Source: Lachnospiraceae bacterium (GTDB lineage Bacteria > Bacillota > Clostridia > Lachnospirales > Lachnospiraceae). From it: a stretch of DNA of 43,048 bases. The position numbers and the translations under genes are program-made. Shown in pieces: positions 1-6,850 of the stretch. The notes beneath the pieces were generated by a model. The model had not been told where the DNA came from. It saw only the letters and a program-made list of their open reading frames with translations, and did not search any database. Within the stretch, counting starts at the first letter, position 1. Every line of letters begins with the position of its first letter. The stretch spans positions 1 through 43,048 of the forward strand of contig VSOC01000021.1 in NCBI GenBank assembly GCA_009774615.1, in the 5' to 3' direction.

Positions 1-2
1 CC

Positions 3-437
3 CAGATGGAATATGTGATTCAGGAGCCGAAAACGGAAAGCGGTGTCCGCTATGTTCCTATGACAGAAGAAGTGGCAGCGTGCTTTCGGAGAATCATTGC
101 TAATCGGGAAGCACCGAAAGTTGAGCCTATGGTAGATGGTTATATCCGTTTCTTATTTTTGGACAAGAATGATATGCCAATGGTTGTGCTTCGCTGGGAG
201 AAGTATATGGAGCATATCATCGAAAAGTACAACAAGATTTACCATATCCAGATGACTAAAGTAACCCCTCATGTATGCAGACACACCTTTTGCTCTAATA
301 TGGCGAAGTCGGGAATGAATCCGAAGACCTTACAGTATATTATGGGTCATTCGGATATCAGCGTAACCCTGAATACCTACACCCATGTGAATTTTGATGA
401 TGCGAAAGAGGAACTGCATCGAGTAGTGAACTCTTAA
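3..437 (+). CDS. Tyrosine recombinase (integrase), C-terminal part, cut by window edge
   Basis: This is the catalytic C-terminal half of a phage/Tn916-type tyrosine integrase, which cuts and rejoins DNA at attachment sites of an integrative element. The reading frame is open to the left window edge, so the N-terminal arm-binding and core-binding domains lie outside. Visible active-site signatures are the HxxR box (HVCRHTF), the LQYIMGHSD box with its GH pair, and the nucleophile region TLNTYTHV. The first catalytic arginine is upstream and only partly accessible. The gene is followed by an 11-bp inverted repeat and by direct repeats (438-600), as expected at the integrase end of an ICE or transposon. 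The next gene downstream is a phosphatase that looks like host chromosome. Family assignment is secure; the type of element is inferred. Confidence 0.9.
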   Translation, partial: QMEYVIQEPKTESGVRYVPMTEEVAACFRRIIANREAPKVEPMVDGYIRFLFLDKNDMPMVVLRWEKYMEHIIEKYNKIYHIQMTKVTPHVCRHTFCSNMAKSGMNPKTLQYIMGHSDISVTLNTYTHVNFDDAKEELHRVVNS

Positions 438-622
438 AAAAGCCCGTTGGTAAAGCCGCTTACTTTACCAACGTATTTACCAATTTTGCAGGGACAAATA
501 TGAGAAAGTATGAAACGATTTGAGAAAATACTTTGGAAACACACAGCTTTGGAATCGTTCAAAAAACCTGCAAAATTAAGCATTTGAGAAGAAATACAGA
601 ACATTTAAGGAGTTATGGAAAA
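438..622. other. Probable end of an integrative element (inverted and direct repeats)
   Basis: Between the integrase stop and the phosphatase there is an 11-bp perfect inverted repeat (445-455 with 463-473, CGTTGGTAAAG), whose TTTACCAA arm recurs directly at 476-483. Further on, TGAGAAAGTA (501-510) and TGAGAAAATA (521-530) form a 20-bp-spaced direct repeat, with a related TTTGAGAAGAAATAC at 583-597. Clustered direct repeats beside an integrase gene are typical arm-type integrase sites, and the inverted repeat may also end the int transcript. The exact crossover point cannot be placed without the other end of the element or an empty site. Confidence 0.5.
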
Positions 623-1090
623 ATGATAAAAATACTTTTTATTTGCCACGGCAATATTTGCCGCAGTCCGATGGCCGAGTACGTTATGAAAGATTTAGCC
701 GCAAAAGCAGGACTTTCCAACCGGCTTTTTATCGCTTCTGCCGCCACAAGTACAGAGGAAATCGGAAACGGCGTGCACTGGGGAACCCGGCAGAAGCTTT
801 CTTCTGTGGGCATCAGCACTGCCGGGAAAACCGCTGTTCAGATTAAAAAATCGGACTATAAAACCTATGATTACATTATCGGCATGGATCAGTGGAATAT
901 GAAAAATATGCACCGCTTCTGGGGCGGAGATCCCGATAAAAAACTGTATAAGCTTCTATCCTTTGCCGGGAGCGACCGCGATGTTGCCGATCCCTGGTAC
1001 ACGGGCGATTTTGACCAGACCTACACGGATGTTTTGGCGGGATGTCAGGGACTTCTTGCCCACCTGAAAAAACAGTGCCCTTCTTCCTAG
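623..1090 (+). CDS. Low-molecular-weight protein tyrosine phosphatase
   Basis: A 155-aa cytoplasmic phosphatase of the LMW-PTP family, which removes phosphate from phosphotyrosine (or phosphoarginine) in proteins. The P-loop signature CHGNICRS is at residues 8-15, with nucleophile Cys8 and phosphate-binding Arg14, and the general-acid loop DPWYTGDF begins at Asp123. Length matches the family. I chose ATG 623 because the family begins directly with MIKILFICHGN and AAGGAG lies at 607-612. The open frame does extend upstream to a TTG at 533, but that part overlaps the element-end repeats and has no family homology. It is probably the first host gene beside the integrative element. The substrate protein is not evident, since no tyrosine kinase gene is nearby. 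Confidence 0.92.
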   Translation: MIKILFICHGNICRSPMAEYVMKDLAAKAGLSNRLFIASAATSTEEIGNGVHWGTRQKLSSVGISTAGKTAVQIKKSDYKTYDYIIGMDQWNMKNMHRFWGGDPDKKLYKLLSFAGSDRDVADPWYTGDFDQTYTDVLAGCQGLLAHLKKQCPSS

Positions 1091-1166
1091 CACCTGCAAA
1101 ATACCATGTTTCATTGGATAACAGAATAACGAGATTGATATATTTTTAACAAAGTACAAAAAACCC

Positions 1167-1230
1167 TTGCCATTTCCCCCGGTTTCTGCTAAACTACGCT
1201 AAACTGCTTTGACAAACAGCCATTGTCAAA
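1167..1230 (+). promoter_or_regulatory. Promoter with downstream operator-like inverted repeat
   Basis: TTGCCA (1167-1172), a 17-bp spacer and TAAACT (1190-1195) form a sigma-A-like promoter for the EIIC gene. Immediately after the expected start site lies an 8-bp perfect inverted repeat, TTTGACAA (1208-1215) and TTGTCAAA (1223-1230), separated by 7 bp. A repressor bound there would block the promoter. No matching regulator gene is adjacent. Confidence 0.5.
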
Positions 1231-1262
1231 TGTGTGCACAAATACATAAAGGAGAATTTTCT

Positions 1263-2285
1263 ATGGAACAGACAGGAATGAAGGCGTTCTTAAAGCGGAA
1301 GAACGTCAATATCACCGTCCAGACCTATCTCATTGATGCATTGGGTGCCATGGCATTTGGTTTGTTTGCATCTTTGTTAATCGGGACGATCTTCGCCACC
1401 ATCGGCGAAAAAACGCAGATTCAGGCTTTTCAAGTTATCGCAGATTATGCAAAAAGCGCCACCGGTGCTGCTCTTGGCGTATCCATCGCCTATGCCTTAA
1501 AAGCACCGCAGCTGGTGCTCTTTTCGGCGGCTACGGTAGGTATCGCGGGCAATGCCCTGGGCGGCCCGGTGGGGGCTTTGGTTGCAACCATTATTGCCAC
1601 GGAACTTGGAAAAATCGTATCCAAAGAAACCCGCGTGGATATCTTAGTAACCCCCGGCGTAACCATTATTTCGGGCGTTTTAGTCGCCCAGTTTGCCGGC
1701 CCGGGCGTGGCAAAATTCATGGATGCCTTCGGTCAGATGGTAAAAACGGCAACGGAAATGCAGCCCTTTTTTATGGGTATCCTGGTTTCCGTTCTGGTCG
1801 GCGTCGCCCTTACTCTGCCCATTTCCAGCGCGGCAATCTGCATTGCCCTGACACTTGACGGACTGGCTGGCGGTGCGGCTACGGCGGGCTGCTGCGCCCA
1901 GATGATTGGCTTTGCCGTCCTCTCCTTCCGCGAAAACGGCGTAGGCGGGCTGCTGGCACAGGGGCTTGGAACCTCCATGCTGCAGATTGGAAACATCGTC
2001 AAAAATCCCAGGATTTGGATTGCGCCCACACTGGCTTCCGCAATCACCGGCCCTATAGCCACGGTTGTATTTCAGATGACCAATATTCACACCGCTGCCG
2101 GAATGGGAACCTGCGGCCTGGTCGGCCCTATCGGTATCTATACCAGCATGGACGGCGGTGCGAAGATGTGGCTGGGAATCCTTTTGATTTGCTTTGTCCT
2201 TCCTGCTCTTCTCACGGCGGTTTTCGGCGAAATTTTAAGGAAAATCGGATGGATTAAAGAAGGGGATTTAACGCTGAAATTATAG
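1263..2285 (+). CDS. PTS EIIC-like sugar transporter membrane protein (EIIC_2 type)
   Basis: A 340-aa, highly hydrophobic, Gly/Ala-rich protein with about eight to ten membrane segments, recognisable as the PTS_EIIC_2 type of phosphotransferase membrane components. It has repeated GxxGAxLG and GPVG motifs and a cytoplasmic, charged N-terminus (MEQTGMKAFLKRKNVN). EIIC subunits carry sugar across the membrane with phosphorylation supplied by EIIA and EIIB partners, but no EIIA/EIIB gene is seen nearby, so the partners are elsewhere or the protein works otherwise. Start ATG 1263 is preceded by AAAGGAG; an earlier start at 1209 would overlap the operator-like repeat. It stands alone with its own promoter and operator-like dyad. 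The substrate cannot be told from sequence. Confidence 0.8.
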   Translation: MEQTGMKAFLKRKNVNITVQTYLIDALGAMAFGLFASLLIGTIFATIGEKTQIQAFQVIADYAKSATGAALGVSIAYALKAPQLVLFSAATVGIAGNALGGPVGALVATIIATELGKIVSKETRVDILVTPGVTIISGVLVAQFAGPGVAKFMDAFGQMVKTATEMQPFFMGILVSVLVGVALTLPISSAAICIALTLDGLAGGAATAGCCAQMIGFAVLSFRENGVGGLLAQGLGTSMLQIGNIVKNPRIWIAPTLASAITGPIATVVFQMTNIHTAAGMGTCGLVGPIGIYTSMDGGAKMWLGILLICFVLPALLTAVFGEILRKIGWIKEGDLTLKL

Positions 2286-2398
2286 AATAATAGCGAAAAA
2301 AAAACATAGATAAAATTGAACTAAAAGGATGATTTTTCTGCAATGGCTGGCAGAGGGATTATCCTTTCTTGCAGGAATTTTAAACGAGGGTGAATTCT

Positions 2399-2611
2399 AT
2401 GATTGCTAAAAAAGGCAAAAGAAAAATAACTTATCAAGGTCACAACTTTTATTGGTTTATACGCCGAAATGACAAAGGAATACCCAGAATCCATATTTTG
2501 TCCGAAGATAAACACATCCGCATCGAACGCCCGATGTTTGATACGGAAGTCCCTGTCGGCAGTCTGTACATCCGCCAACTGCTGGAAAAATATTTTACCG
2601 AACAAAACTGA
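2399..2611 (+). CDS. Small conserved-looking hypothetical protein
   Basis: A 70-aa basic and aromatic protein of unknown function. The sequence begins MIAKKGKRKITYQGHNFYWF, then contains IRIERPMFDTEVPVGSLYIRQLLEKYF near the end, a mix that looks like a small alpha/beta domain rather than random translation. It has no signal peptide, membrane segment or cysteine motif. ATG 2399 has GAGG nine bases upstream; an in-frame GTG at 2390 is possible but lies too close to that site. The gene sits alone between the EIIC gene and a GNAT gene, about 50 bp before the latter, so they could be cotranscribed. I do not recognise the family. Confidence 0.6.
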   Translation: MIAKKGKRKITYQGHNFYWFIRRNDKGIPRIHILSEDKHIRIERPMFDTEVPVGSLYIRQLLEKYFTEQN

Positions 2612-2663
2612 ACTTATCAAAGAGAAAACTATACGGTGAAACGTGCTCAGAATGGAGGAAATC

Positions 2664-3182
2664 ATGGAAATCCGACTTGCCGATAAAAAGGATATCAATC
2701 ACATTGCAGAACTTTATATCAAAAACCACAAAATCACCTATAAAAACCTTCTCTCCGAAGAATACCTGGCAAGCCTTACCTTAGACTATGGCCGGGCAAA
2801 ATGGGAAACCTATCTTTCCGATGAAAATAAAAAAATCTGGGTGGCCTGTGAAAATGGCCTTTTCTTAGGCTTCGTCGCAGGCATGGAAGATCCCGAACTG
2901 GAGTTTACATGGTATCTTGACTCCCTCCATGTAACAGAAAATGCCCGCGGCAAAGGCGTAGGCACTGCCCTGATTCAAACCATCGGAGGCTATGCCTTAG
3001 AACACCATTATCAGAAAATGAGCATATGTATTGTAAAAGGAAATGATCAGGCCGGCAGACTATACAAAAAACTCGGTGCAAAACATGATAAGGACTTTAT
3101 CGATAGTTTTGGCAATACAATGTCTTATTCTGAAAAGCTGTTATGGGAGGAGCTTACATTATTTATGAAAAGAAGCAATTAA
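2664..3182 (+). CDS. GNAT-family N-acetyltransferase
   Basis: A 172-aa acetyltransferase of the GNAT superfamily, which transfers an acetyl group from acetyl-CoA to an amine. The acetyl-CoA pyrophosphate-binding motif A is visible as LHVTENARGKGVGTALIQ (R-G-K-G-V-G), followed by the Asn/Tyr-containing motif B region near VKGNDQAGRLYKKLGA, where small GNATs hold the catalytic Tyr (LYKKLGA). GGAGGA at 2654-2659 overlaps an earlier in-frame ATG (2652) and is well spaced for ATG 2664, so 2664 is preferred. The substrate (antibiotic, peptide N-terminus, polyamine or other) cannot be inferred. The neighbours, a small unknown protein and a WYL regulator, do not help. Confidence 0.85.
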   Translation: MEIRLADKKDINHIAELYIKNHKITYKNLLSEEYLASLTLDYGRAKWETYLSDENKKIWVACENGLFLGFVAGMEDPELEFTWYLDSLHVTENARGKGVGTALIQTIGGYALEHHYQKMSICIVKGNDQAGRLYKKLGAKHDKDFIDSFGNTMSYSEKLLWEELTLFMKRSN

Positions 3183-3311
3183 CTTGAATTATTCCGATTT
3201 AAACTCCAAAATGTATCCTATACTTATTTCTATTTATTGCTTCACTTATTTTATCTGCCAGGGCAATTAAATTCTGATTTTTATGCTATTCTTATCTGTG
3301 GAGGTAAGACA

Positions 3312-4211
3312 ATGTCAGACAGCCGTTTATTTAAAATCTTATATTATCTCTTAGACAAAGGAAACGCCACAGCTCCTGAACTGGCTGCCGCGTTTGAAGT
3401 TTCTTCGAGGACAATTTACCGCGATATTGAAGCTTTAAGCGGTGCCGGAATCCCCGTCTATACAGAACCGGGAAGGAACGGCGGAATTTCTTTGCTGCAC
3501 GATTTTATCCTGGATCGAACCATTTTATCGGAACATGAACGCCAGGAATTATTGGCCGCCCTGCAGAGCATTTCTGCCACCGGCTATCCCTCCGCAAAGG
3601 AAATCCAAACCAAATTATCGGCGCTTTTCCATACAACCACTGAAAACTGGATTGAAGTAGATTTTTCACGCTGGGGAAATTCTGCCTGCGATAATACAAA
3701 GTTTGAACAATTAAAAACTGCCCTTCTCCAACACAGGGAAATGGAAATTCTCTATGAAAGTACAGCCGGTAAACAAAGCCGACGTATTATCCAGCCGTTA
3801 AAATTATCCTATAAGTCCAAAGACTGGTACATCAAAGCCTATTGCCTGAAACGGCAGGACTTTCGCCTGTTTAAGCTAAACCGTATCCTGGAATTAAAAC
3901 TTCTGACCAAAACCTTCATTCCAAGACCCTACCCGGAACCACAAGATAGTCCGCAGCAGTTTTGTCAAACCATTGTCCTTTTATTCTCCAAAACGATTGC
4001 CTACCGTGTCTATGATGAATTTGACAGTACACAAATCAAGCTGCAGGAAAATGGAGATTTGCTTGCCTCTGCCGAAATGCCCGTTGATCCATGGCTTATC
4101 GGCTACCTGCTTTCCTTTGGAACCAAGGTGGAAATTATTGAACCAAAAGAACTGCGCGAAATTCTGGCTGCACAGGCAAAGGAAATTTATGAAAAATATC
4201 AGTGCAGATAA
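3312..4211 (+). CDS. YafY-type transcriptional regulator (HTH plus WYL domain)
   Basis: A 299-aa regulator with an N-terminal DeoR-like winged helix (about residues 5-60; FEVSSRTIYRDIEALSGAGIPV is the recognition region) and a C-terminal WYL ligand-sensing domain (about 135-290) containing the KDWYIKAYC core. Such proteins bind DNA as dimers and respond to small molecules or nucleic acids. ATG 3312 has GGAGG directly upstream; the frame reaches back to 3237 but that part has no domain similarity. The next gene is a zinc-ribbon protein, a pairing often seen for this family, and a TGACA-N5-TGTCA dyad lies between them, so the regulator probably controls its neighbour. The effector is unknown. 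Confidence 0.9.
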   Translation: MSDSRLFKILYYLLDKGNATAPELAAAFEVSSRTIYRDIEALSGAGIPVYTEPGRNGGISLLHDFILDRTILSEHERQELLAALQSISATGYPSAKEIQTKLSALFHTTTENWIEVDFSRWGNSACDNTKFEQLKTALLQHREMEILYESTAGKQSRRIIQPLKLSYKSKDWYIKAYCLKRQDFRLFKLNRILELKLLTKTFIPRPYPEPQDSPQQFCQTIVLLFSKTIAYRVYDEFDSTQIKLQENGDLLASAEMPVDPWLIGYLLSFGTKVEIIEPKELREILAAQAKEIYEKYQCR

Positions 4212-4243
4212 ATTACAAAAAAATTCATCAAAAAAAATAAACC

Positions 4244-4277
4244 TTGACAGAAGATGTCAGGATATGTGTGTTATAGT
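4244..4277. promoter_or_regulatory. Operator-like dyad over a -35 box upstream of the zinc-ribbon gene
   Basis: A perfect inverted repeat TGACA-N5-TGTCA (4245-4259) overlaps TTGACA (4244-4249), a consensus -35 box. A -10 candidate lies around 4269-4277 (TGTTATAGT), but the spacing is longer than ideal (19-22 bp), as in promoters that need a DNA-distorting activator or are tightly repressed. The site lies 33 bp after the WYL regulator stop and 117 bp before the zinc-ribbon start codon. Binding by that regulator is inferred. Confidence 0.45.
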
Positions 4278-4393
4278 GGTTCCAGTAACAACGAAAGCAA
4301 CAGTATCAAAAATATTTAAGGAATATTTAGGAAATGAAACCTTGCTGAAATCTGTTACACCAACCCATAAACAACAAAAACGGAGGTACGAAA

Positions 4394-4699
4394 ATGAACG
4401 AAATGAACAAAATGAACGAAACAAAAGAAACGAACGAAATAACGCAAAAATTCTGCCAGTGCTGTGGTATGCCCATGGGAGAAACCGATGAATTGTATGG
4501 AACGAATGCTGACGGCAGCAAAAATGAGGATTACTGCAAATATTGTTTTGAACACGGCGATTTCACCTTTCAGGGTACAATGGAAGAAATGATTGAAATC
4601 TGCATCCCTCCCATGACCGCCGCTAACCCCAATATGAGTGAAGCCGACGCAAGAAAAATCATGCAGGAATGGTTCCCGACCTTAAAACGCTGGAAATAA
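4394..4699 (+). CDS. Small protein with putative zinc-ribbon domain (Zn_ribbon_2 type)
   Basis: A 101-aa protein with paired cysteines, CQCCGMPMG and EDYCKYCFEHGDF, the pattern of the putative zinc-ribbon domain found in small cytoplasmic proteins next to WYL or MerR regulators. Between them is the family-typical GTNADGSKNEDY stretch. Function is not established; a metal-binding or stress-related role is a guess. GGAGG sits eight bases before ATG 4394. The first 17 residues (MNEMNKMNETKETNEIT) are low-complexity, encoded by a run of AACGAAA/ATGAACA-like repeats (4391-4443) that offers three in-frame ATGs, so the exact start is uncertain and copy number could slip. Probably the target gene of the upstream WYL regulator. 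Confidence 0.8.
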   Translation: MNEMNKMNETKETNEITQKFCQCCGMPMGETDELYGTNADGSKNEDYCKYCFEHGDFTFQGTMEEMIEICIPPMTAANPNMSEADARKIMQEWFPTLKRWK

Positions 4700-4849
4700 C
4701 ACATCCGCATAAATACCCGCATTATCCACGAACACACCCGCATCAGTAGCTGCATTATCCGCTCTTTCTGCCCGCACTACTGCGCAGAAAATAAACCATT
4801 TGGCACAATACTTTAGAAAATCGTCATAATTTCTTCATGAATATTTAAC

Positions 4850-4905
4850 TTGCTTTTTCTCCGGCCTTTATGGTATACCTTAGGGAACGCAGACGGAAGC
4901 TTCCG
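4850..4905 (+). promoter_or_regulatory. Candidate mgsA promoter and leader palindrome
   Basis: TTGCTT (4850-4855), an 18-bp spacer and TATACC (4874-4879) are a plausible promoter for mgsA. About eight bases after the expected start site lies a perfect 12-bp palindrome, CGGAAGCTTCCG (4894-4905), which could be an operator or a short 5' hairpin. The rest of 4700-4980 holds no gene; it contains scattered CCCGCAT words and a weak TTCTGC/GCAGAA dyad without clear meaning. Confidence 0.35.
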
Positions 4906-4986
4906 GTGCGTACAACAGGTTATTGTTTGTGCAGACCTGCATAAACATTAACTATACTATGCCATAGAGAAAGGAGATGATAACCT

Positions 4987-5457
4987 ATGGCAAAGGATTA
5001 TATTACATTTACGATTGGACCAAAGAAAGATATTGCACTGATTGCTCATGATAATGAAAAACCGAAATTAATCGAATGGTGTCAGGAACATTATTCCATT
5101 TTAAAGCACCACAATTTATACGGAACCGGAACCACGGCACGGATGATTACCGACCAGACCGGACTTACCGTAAAAGGCTATAACAGCGGCCCGTTAGGCG
5201 GAGATCAGCAGATTGGCGCAAAGATTGTCGAAGGCGTGATTGACTTCGTTGTATTCTTTTCCGACCCGCTCACCGCACAGCCCCACGACCCGGACGTCAA
5301 AGCGCTGATGCGTATTGCCCAGGTCTACGATATTCCCATGGCAGTAAATAAGGCCACGGCGGACTTTATGATTACTTCCGAATACATGGCTTCTGACTAC
5401 CAGCACGATGTCATTAACTTTAAAAAAACGGTTCAGGAGAGGGCGGAAACGCTTTAA
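4987..5457 (+). CDS. mgsA: Methylglyoxal synthase
   Basis: A 156-aa cytoplasmic enzyme converting dihydroxyacetone phosphate to methylglyoxal and phosphate, a bypass used when sugar phosphates accumulate. Family motifs are all present: the phosphate-binding YGTGTT segment (45-50), SGPLGGDQQIG with catalytic Asp73, DPLTAQPHDPDVKAL with His100, and the late NKATADFMI segment; His21 matches the other conserved histidine. Length is at the normal value for Firmicute enzymes. An excellent AAAGGAG ribosome site precedes ATG 4987. It is a single gene with its own leader. In this window it would drain triose phosphate produced by the glycerol and sugar-acid pathways encoded further right, which is a metabolic inference only. 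Confidence 0.96.
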   Translation: MAKDYITFTIGPKKDIALIAHDNEKPKLIEWCQEHYSILKHHNLYGTGTTARMITDQTGLTVKGYNSGPLGGDQQIGAKIVEGVIDFVVFFSDPLTAQPHDPDVKALMRIAQVYDIPMAVNKATADFMITSEYMASDYQHDVINFKKTVQERAETL

Positions 5458-5482
5458 TCCCCCCTCCCTGATCGGGATTTTC
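5456..5482 (+). terminator. Weak terminator after mgsA
   Basis: AATCCC (5456-5461) can pair with GGGATT (5474-5479) around a 12-nt loop, followed by TTTTC. It starts inside the mgsA stop codon. The stem is short, so confidence is low. Confidence 0.35.
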
Positions 5483-5665
5483 TAATAATGTATATGTATT
5501 ATCGTCTAATTCCATTTTATTTTCATCCTTTTTCCCATCATCGACGAATTCTATTCTACTACACATTCTCATCTCTTGCTACAATTGCTGAGGAATTTGT
5601 TCGTGCGGTAACGACAGGAAAGCGTACAGAAAGTAAAATAATCCAATTTAGTTAGGAGTATAGAA

Positions 5666-6169
5666 ATGCACAGAGAAATAAAAGGCTATAAAATACGTCC
5701 AATCATGAAATCGGATGATCCGTTGATTGCAGCGATTATCCGAACCAATTTAGAAAAATTTCATTTGAATATTCCAGGAACCGTTTACTTTGACCCGGAA
5801 TTAGATCATCTCAGCGCGTTCTATCATGCCGAGCCAGAGAAACGGGAATATTTTATCGTTGTGGATGACAGAGAGCAGGTTATTGGCGGGGTTGGCATTG
5901 CGGAATTTGGTGGATTTGACTGCTGTGCTGAACTGCAAAAAATTTATCTGACCGACGCGGCAAAGGGTAAAGGGCTGGGAAAATATCTGCTGCAGTTAGC
6001 CGAAGATTTTGCCAGAAATATTGGTTATCAGAGATTATATTTGGAAACACATACAAACCTTGAAACGGCAATACACATGTATGAAAATCATGGATTTTGT
6101 CAGATTGAGAAGCCAAAAGCCGTGCTTCATCACACAATGAACCGGTTTTATATCAAAGAATTGGTTTAA
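5666..6169 (+). CDS. GNAT-family N-acetyltransferase
   Basis: A 167-aa GNAT acetyltransferase using acetyl-CoA. Motif A is at LQKIYLTDAAKGKGLGKYLLQ, where the K-G-K-G-L-G turn grips the pyrophosphate, and the later LETHTNLETAIHMYENHGFCQ is the typical beta5-alpha4 region with the Tyr of the last strand-helix turn. Preceding strands (YFIVVDDREQVIGGVGIAEFGG) are also canonical. It differs clearly from the acetyltransferase at 2664, so the two are not recent duplicates. ATG 5666 follows TTAGGAG. It is monocistronic, ending at a strong hairpin (6176-6216). Substrate unknown. In 5483-5650 I see no gene. Confidence 0.87.
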   Translation: MHREIKGYKIRPIMKSDDPLIAAIIRTNLEKFHLNIPGTVYFDPELDHLSAFYHAEPEKREYFIVVDDREQVIGGVGIAEFGGFDCCAELQKIYLTDAAKGKGLGKYLLQLAEDFARNIGYQRLYLETHTNLETAIHMYENHGFCQIEKPKAVLHHTMNRFYIKELV

Positions 6170-6175
6170 ATAATG

Positions 6176-6216
6176 AAAAGAACACCTCCAGGGGTTATTC
6201 TTGAAAGTGTTCTTTT
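6176..6216. terminator. Bidirectional terminator; copy 1 of a repeated hairpin
   Basis: AAAAGAACAC (6176-6185) pairs perfectly with GTGTTCTTTT (6207-6216) around a 21-nt loop. The A-rich left arm and T-rich right arm let it work in both directions, between the plus-strand GNAT gene and the minus-strand DUF4869 gene. Its stem and loop resemble the hairpin at 17083-17124. Confidence 0.8.
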
Positions 6217-6268
6217 GGGTTAGGGGACTTTTTTCACAGTCCCTTTATTTTTACTATGGTACGACACC

Positions 6269-6706
6269 TCACACAAACTCTCCTGCTTCAAATACAAGCT
6301 CTGCCATATTTTTTATGATTTTATTTGTGTTTAATATTTTGGCCTTAAATGGTTCTGGTCCAAAATCCATAAGATGGTGCAAATTAATAATAACCTTACG
6401 TTCCTTTGCAATTTTTAATATCCATTCTGCACAGTTATCTCCGCAGGTGGAAGCATTGAATATTTTTTCCTTATCAAAAGCTATTAAAATCAATGTTTTC
6501 ACACCACCAGATAGCTTTTTAGGACTCATGTTTCCAAATATTGGACTCATAATCGTTTTTTCATCGATAACATCCGAGTTATCAACTGCTTTAATCATGT
6601 CCTTGGTCAATGGATTAATCATCCAATTATCTTTATATGTGTTGTTAAAATAAACATTCGTATTATAGATAGCTTCTGGCATTTCTCCGAAATAAATATT
6701 TAACAT
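6269..6706 (-). CDS. DUF4869 domain protein
   Basis: A 145-aa protein matching my recollection of the DUF4869 family, common in Clostridia. The opening MLNIYFGEMPEAIYNTNVYF, the middle SGGVKTLILIAFD and the STCGDNCAEWILKIA motif with two conserved cysteines are characteristic. No membrane segment or signal peptide is present and no function is known. GAGGTG lies upstream of the ATG (6704-6706 read in reverse). Lower GC and AT-rich codon use than the neighbouring glycosidase genes suggest it belongs to a different, possibly mobile, gene pool. Family members often occur next to other small DUF proteins in accessory regions, but here it stands alone between two terminators. Confidence 0.75.
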   Translation of the reverse strand: MLNIYFGEMPEAIYNTNVYFNNTYKDNWMINPLTKDMIKAVDNSDVIDEKTIMSPIFGNMSPKKLSGGVKTLILIAFDKEKIFNASTCGDNCAEWILKIAKERKVIINLHHLMDFGPEPFKAKILNTNKIIKNMAELVFEAGEFV

Positions 6707-6770
6707 CGCTTTTCACCTCACGATTAGTATTATCAACTATGGATTCTAAAATACTTCTGCGCACAATAAT

Positions 6771-6815
6771 TAAAATAAAGCTATATTCAGCCTAAAATTT
6801 TATGTACTATAGCTT
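6771..6815 (-). terminator. Terminator of the GH42/galactan operon
   Basis: On the minus strand AAGCTATA (6815-6808) pairs with TATAGCTT (6785-6778), followed by the T-rich TATTTTA. It lies 36 bp after the GH42 stop. The 144-bp gap 6707-6850 holds nothing else recognisable. Confidence 0.55.
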
Positions 6816-6850
6816 CTTTTCATTATATCATGTATATTTCGATGATTCAA

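Noticed and set aside
533..622. N-terminal extension of the phosphatase from TTG 533
   Set aside because: LMW-PTP proteins start a few residues before the CxxxxxR loop; the extension covers integrase-type repeats and the true ribosome site lies at 607-612.
2343..2393. 16-codon leader peptide before the small hypothetical gene
   Set aside because: An ATG with a short frame ends at the next gene's ribosome site, but there is no regulatory codon run or convincing attenuator structure.
4700..4790. Recurring CCCGCAT words as a repeat array or protein-binding cluster
   Set aside because: Spacing is irregular, words are short and only three or four copies occur; not distinguishable from chance.
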